The notes beneath the pieces are model-generated. The model saw nothing but the letters and a program-made list of their open reading frames with translations, made no database searches and had not been told where the DNA came from. Below are positions 63,226-64,000 of a DNA stretch of 64,000 nucleotides, one piece after another (position 1 is the stretch's first letter; every line of letters begins with the position of its first letter). The DNA lies in contig JAILKL010000075.1 in assembly GCA_024693775.1 (NCBI GenBank), forward strand, positions 1 to 64,000. The letters run 5' to 3'. Origin of the DNA: Pseudobutyrivibrio sp. GTDB taxonomy: Bacteria; Bacillota; Clostridia; Lachnospirales; Lachnospiraceae. Both the position numbers and the translations under genes were made by a program.

Positions 63226-63939
63226 ATGGTAGTAAAATCTTTAGCAAAAGAATTATCAGAAACCACTTATCCAGGCAGAGGCATTGTCATTGGTAGATCA
63301 TTAGATGGAACCAAGGCTGTCACTGCCTATTTTATTATGGGCAGATCTGAAAATTCTAGAAACAGAGTATTTGTAGAGGATGGTGAGGGCATTCGCACTC
63401 AGGCCTTTGACCCATCTAAGCTTACAGACCCAAGTCTTATTATTTACGCTCCGGTTCGCGTATTGGAAGGGGACACAATCGTTACAAACGGAGATCAAAC
63501 AGACACAATTTACGATTATATGAAGTCGGGAGAGACTTTTGAGCAGGCGCTTCGCCATAGAGAGTTCGAGCCAGATGGCCCTAATTACACTCCTCGTATT
63601 TCTGGTTTACTTCATTTCGAAAATGGAGAATTTAGTTATTTAATGTCAATTCTTAAATCAAACATGGGTGACGGAGATTCTTGCAACCGTTATACATTTG
63701 ATTACGCAAATCCAAAGGCTGGTTCTGGCCGCTTTATTCACACATATATGAACGATGGAAATCCGCTTCCTTCATATGAGGGCGAGCCAACACCTGTAGA
63801 GATTTCAGGGGATATTGATGAATTTACAAATATGATTTGGACAAATTTAAATGAAGACAACAAGGTTTCATTATTTGTTCGTTATATTGATATTGCAACA
63901 AAGGCAGTAGAAACAAGAATCATTAATAAGAATCACTAA
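63226..63939 (+). CDS. purO: IMP cyclohydrolase, PurO type
   Basis: The ATG at 63226 follows AAAGGAGG and gives 237 residues. The pattern (YPGRGIVIGRSLDGTKAVTA, YFIMGRSENSRNRVF, then PNYTPRISGLL) matches the IMP_cyclohyd (PurO) family that closes FAICAR to IMP. This is the archaeal-type alternative to the cyclohydrolase domain of PurH. The next gene starts like an AICAR formyltransferase, so the two steps are on separate proteins. Confidence 0.88.
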   Translation: MVVKSLAKELSETTYPGRGIVIGRSLDGTKAVTAYFIMGRSENSRNRVFVEDGEGIRTQAFDPSKLTDPSLIIYAPVRVLEGDTIVTNGDQTDTIYDYMKSGETFEQALRHREFEPDGPNYTPRISGLLHFENGEFSYLMSILKSNMGDGDSCNRYTFDYANPKAGSGRFIHTYMNDGNPLPSYEGEPTPVEISGDIDEFTNMIWTNLNEDNKVSLFVRYIDIATKAVETRIINKNH

Positions 63940-63968
63940 TAGTAAAAATTATTTAGGAGTGTATTGTC

Positions 63969-64000
63969 ATGAAAGAATTAGAGTTAAAGTATGGTTGTAA
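63969..64000 (+). CDS. AICAR formyltransferase, N-terminal start only
   Basis: An ATG at 63969 after TAGGAG opens MKELELKYGC, as in stand-alone phosphoribosylaminoimidazolecarboxamide formyltransferases of Clostridia, and the frame runs off the window. Ten residues are visible. Its place directly after purO fits the last two steps of IMP synthesis. Confidence 0.6.
   Translation, partial: MKELELKYGC

Overview
The window is a chromosomal segment of a low-GC Gram-positive bacterium, most likely a Lachnospiraceae member close to Butyrivibrio/Pseudobutyrivibrio. The grounds are AT-rich sigma-A promoters and strong AGGAGG ribosome sites, Clostridia-type gene orders (ireB-ruvX-DUF1292-rnj; secG-rnr-smpB-ssrA; thiI with its own cysteine desulfurase), a tmRNA tag reading ANDNLAYAA, a PurO-type IMP cyclohydrolase beside an AICAR formyltransferase, and DUF5716/DUF5717 family genes that I associate with Lachnospiraceae. 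The genus is inference. I see no phage, insertion sequence, CRISPR array, rRNA or tRNA gene, so this looks like ordinary chromosome.

Layout. 1-7.0 kb: end of a GGGtGRT-type gene, a DRE-TIM aldolase-like enzyme behind a full-consensus promoter, a CgeB-like glycosyltransferase, an Sfp-type phosphopantetheinyl transferase, ilvN and ilvC, a divergent AP2/HNH-like protein, and azlC-azlD for branched-chain amino acid export. 7.2-16.7 kb: a monosaccharide uptake and sensing block (binding lipoprotein, double ABC ATPase, permease, then an AraC-type response regulator, a YesM-type kinase and two further sugar-binding proteins with no transporter of their own). 16.8-34.6 kb: housekeeping genes centred on tRNA and rRNA modification (glnS, prmA, rsmE, cysteine desulfurase plus thiI, mtaB, a trmR-like O-methyltransferase plus U32 protein, tgt), RNA decay (RNase J), aroC and yajC, with a rhomboid-like membrane protein and a Crh-like HPr paralogue among them. 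34.7-41.8 kb: the secG-rnr-smpB-maf-ssrA group, a D-Ala-D-Ala carboxypeptidase and a HAD phosphatase.

42.0-52.9 kb: an acetyltransferase and a GH25 lysozyme, a CobD/HisC-like aminotransferase, then the strongest candidate for an undescribed system: four closely spaced genes (44.8-51.7 kb) encoding a 1178-residue DUF5717-like protein, a compact Hsp70/actin-fold ATPase (DUF5716-like), a TPR protein and a two-TM coiled-coil protein. Their promoter carries a perfect 14-nt palindrome between the -35 and -10 boxes. An EEP-family phosphatase/nuclease follows on the other strand. 53.0-64.0 kb: an MFS transporter, a small one-TM protein, an OmpR/EnvZ-type two-component pair, a lipoprotein, CheV, a 620-residue charge-block membrane protein translationally coupled to hisH, then hisF, a FliD-like small protein, purO and the start of the AICAR formyltransferase gene.

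Start codons were re-chosen from ribosome sites. Several genes use TTG (rhomboid-like, RNase J, tgt, DUF5717-like) or GTG (the anchored sugar-binding protein). Family names come from recognising motifs and sequence patterns by eye; no database search was run.
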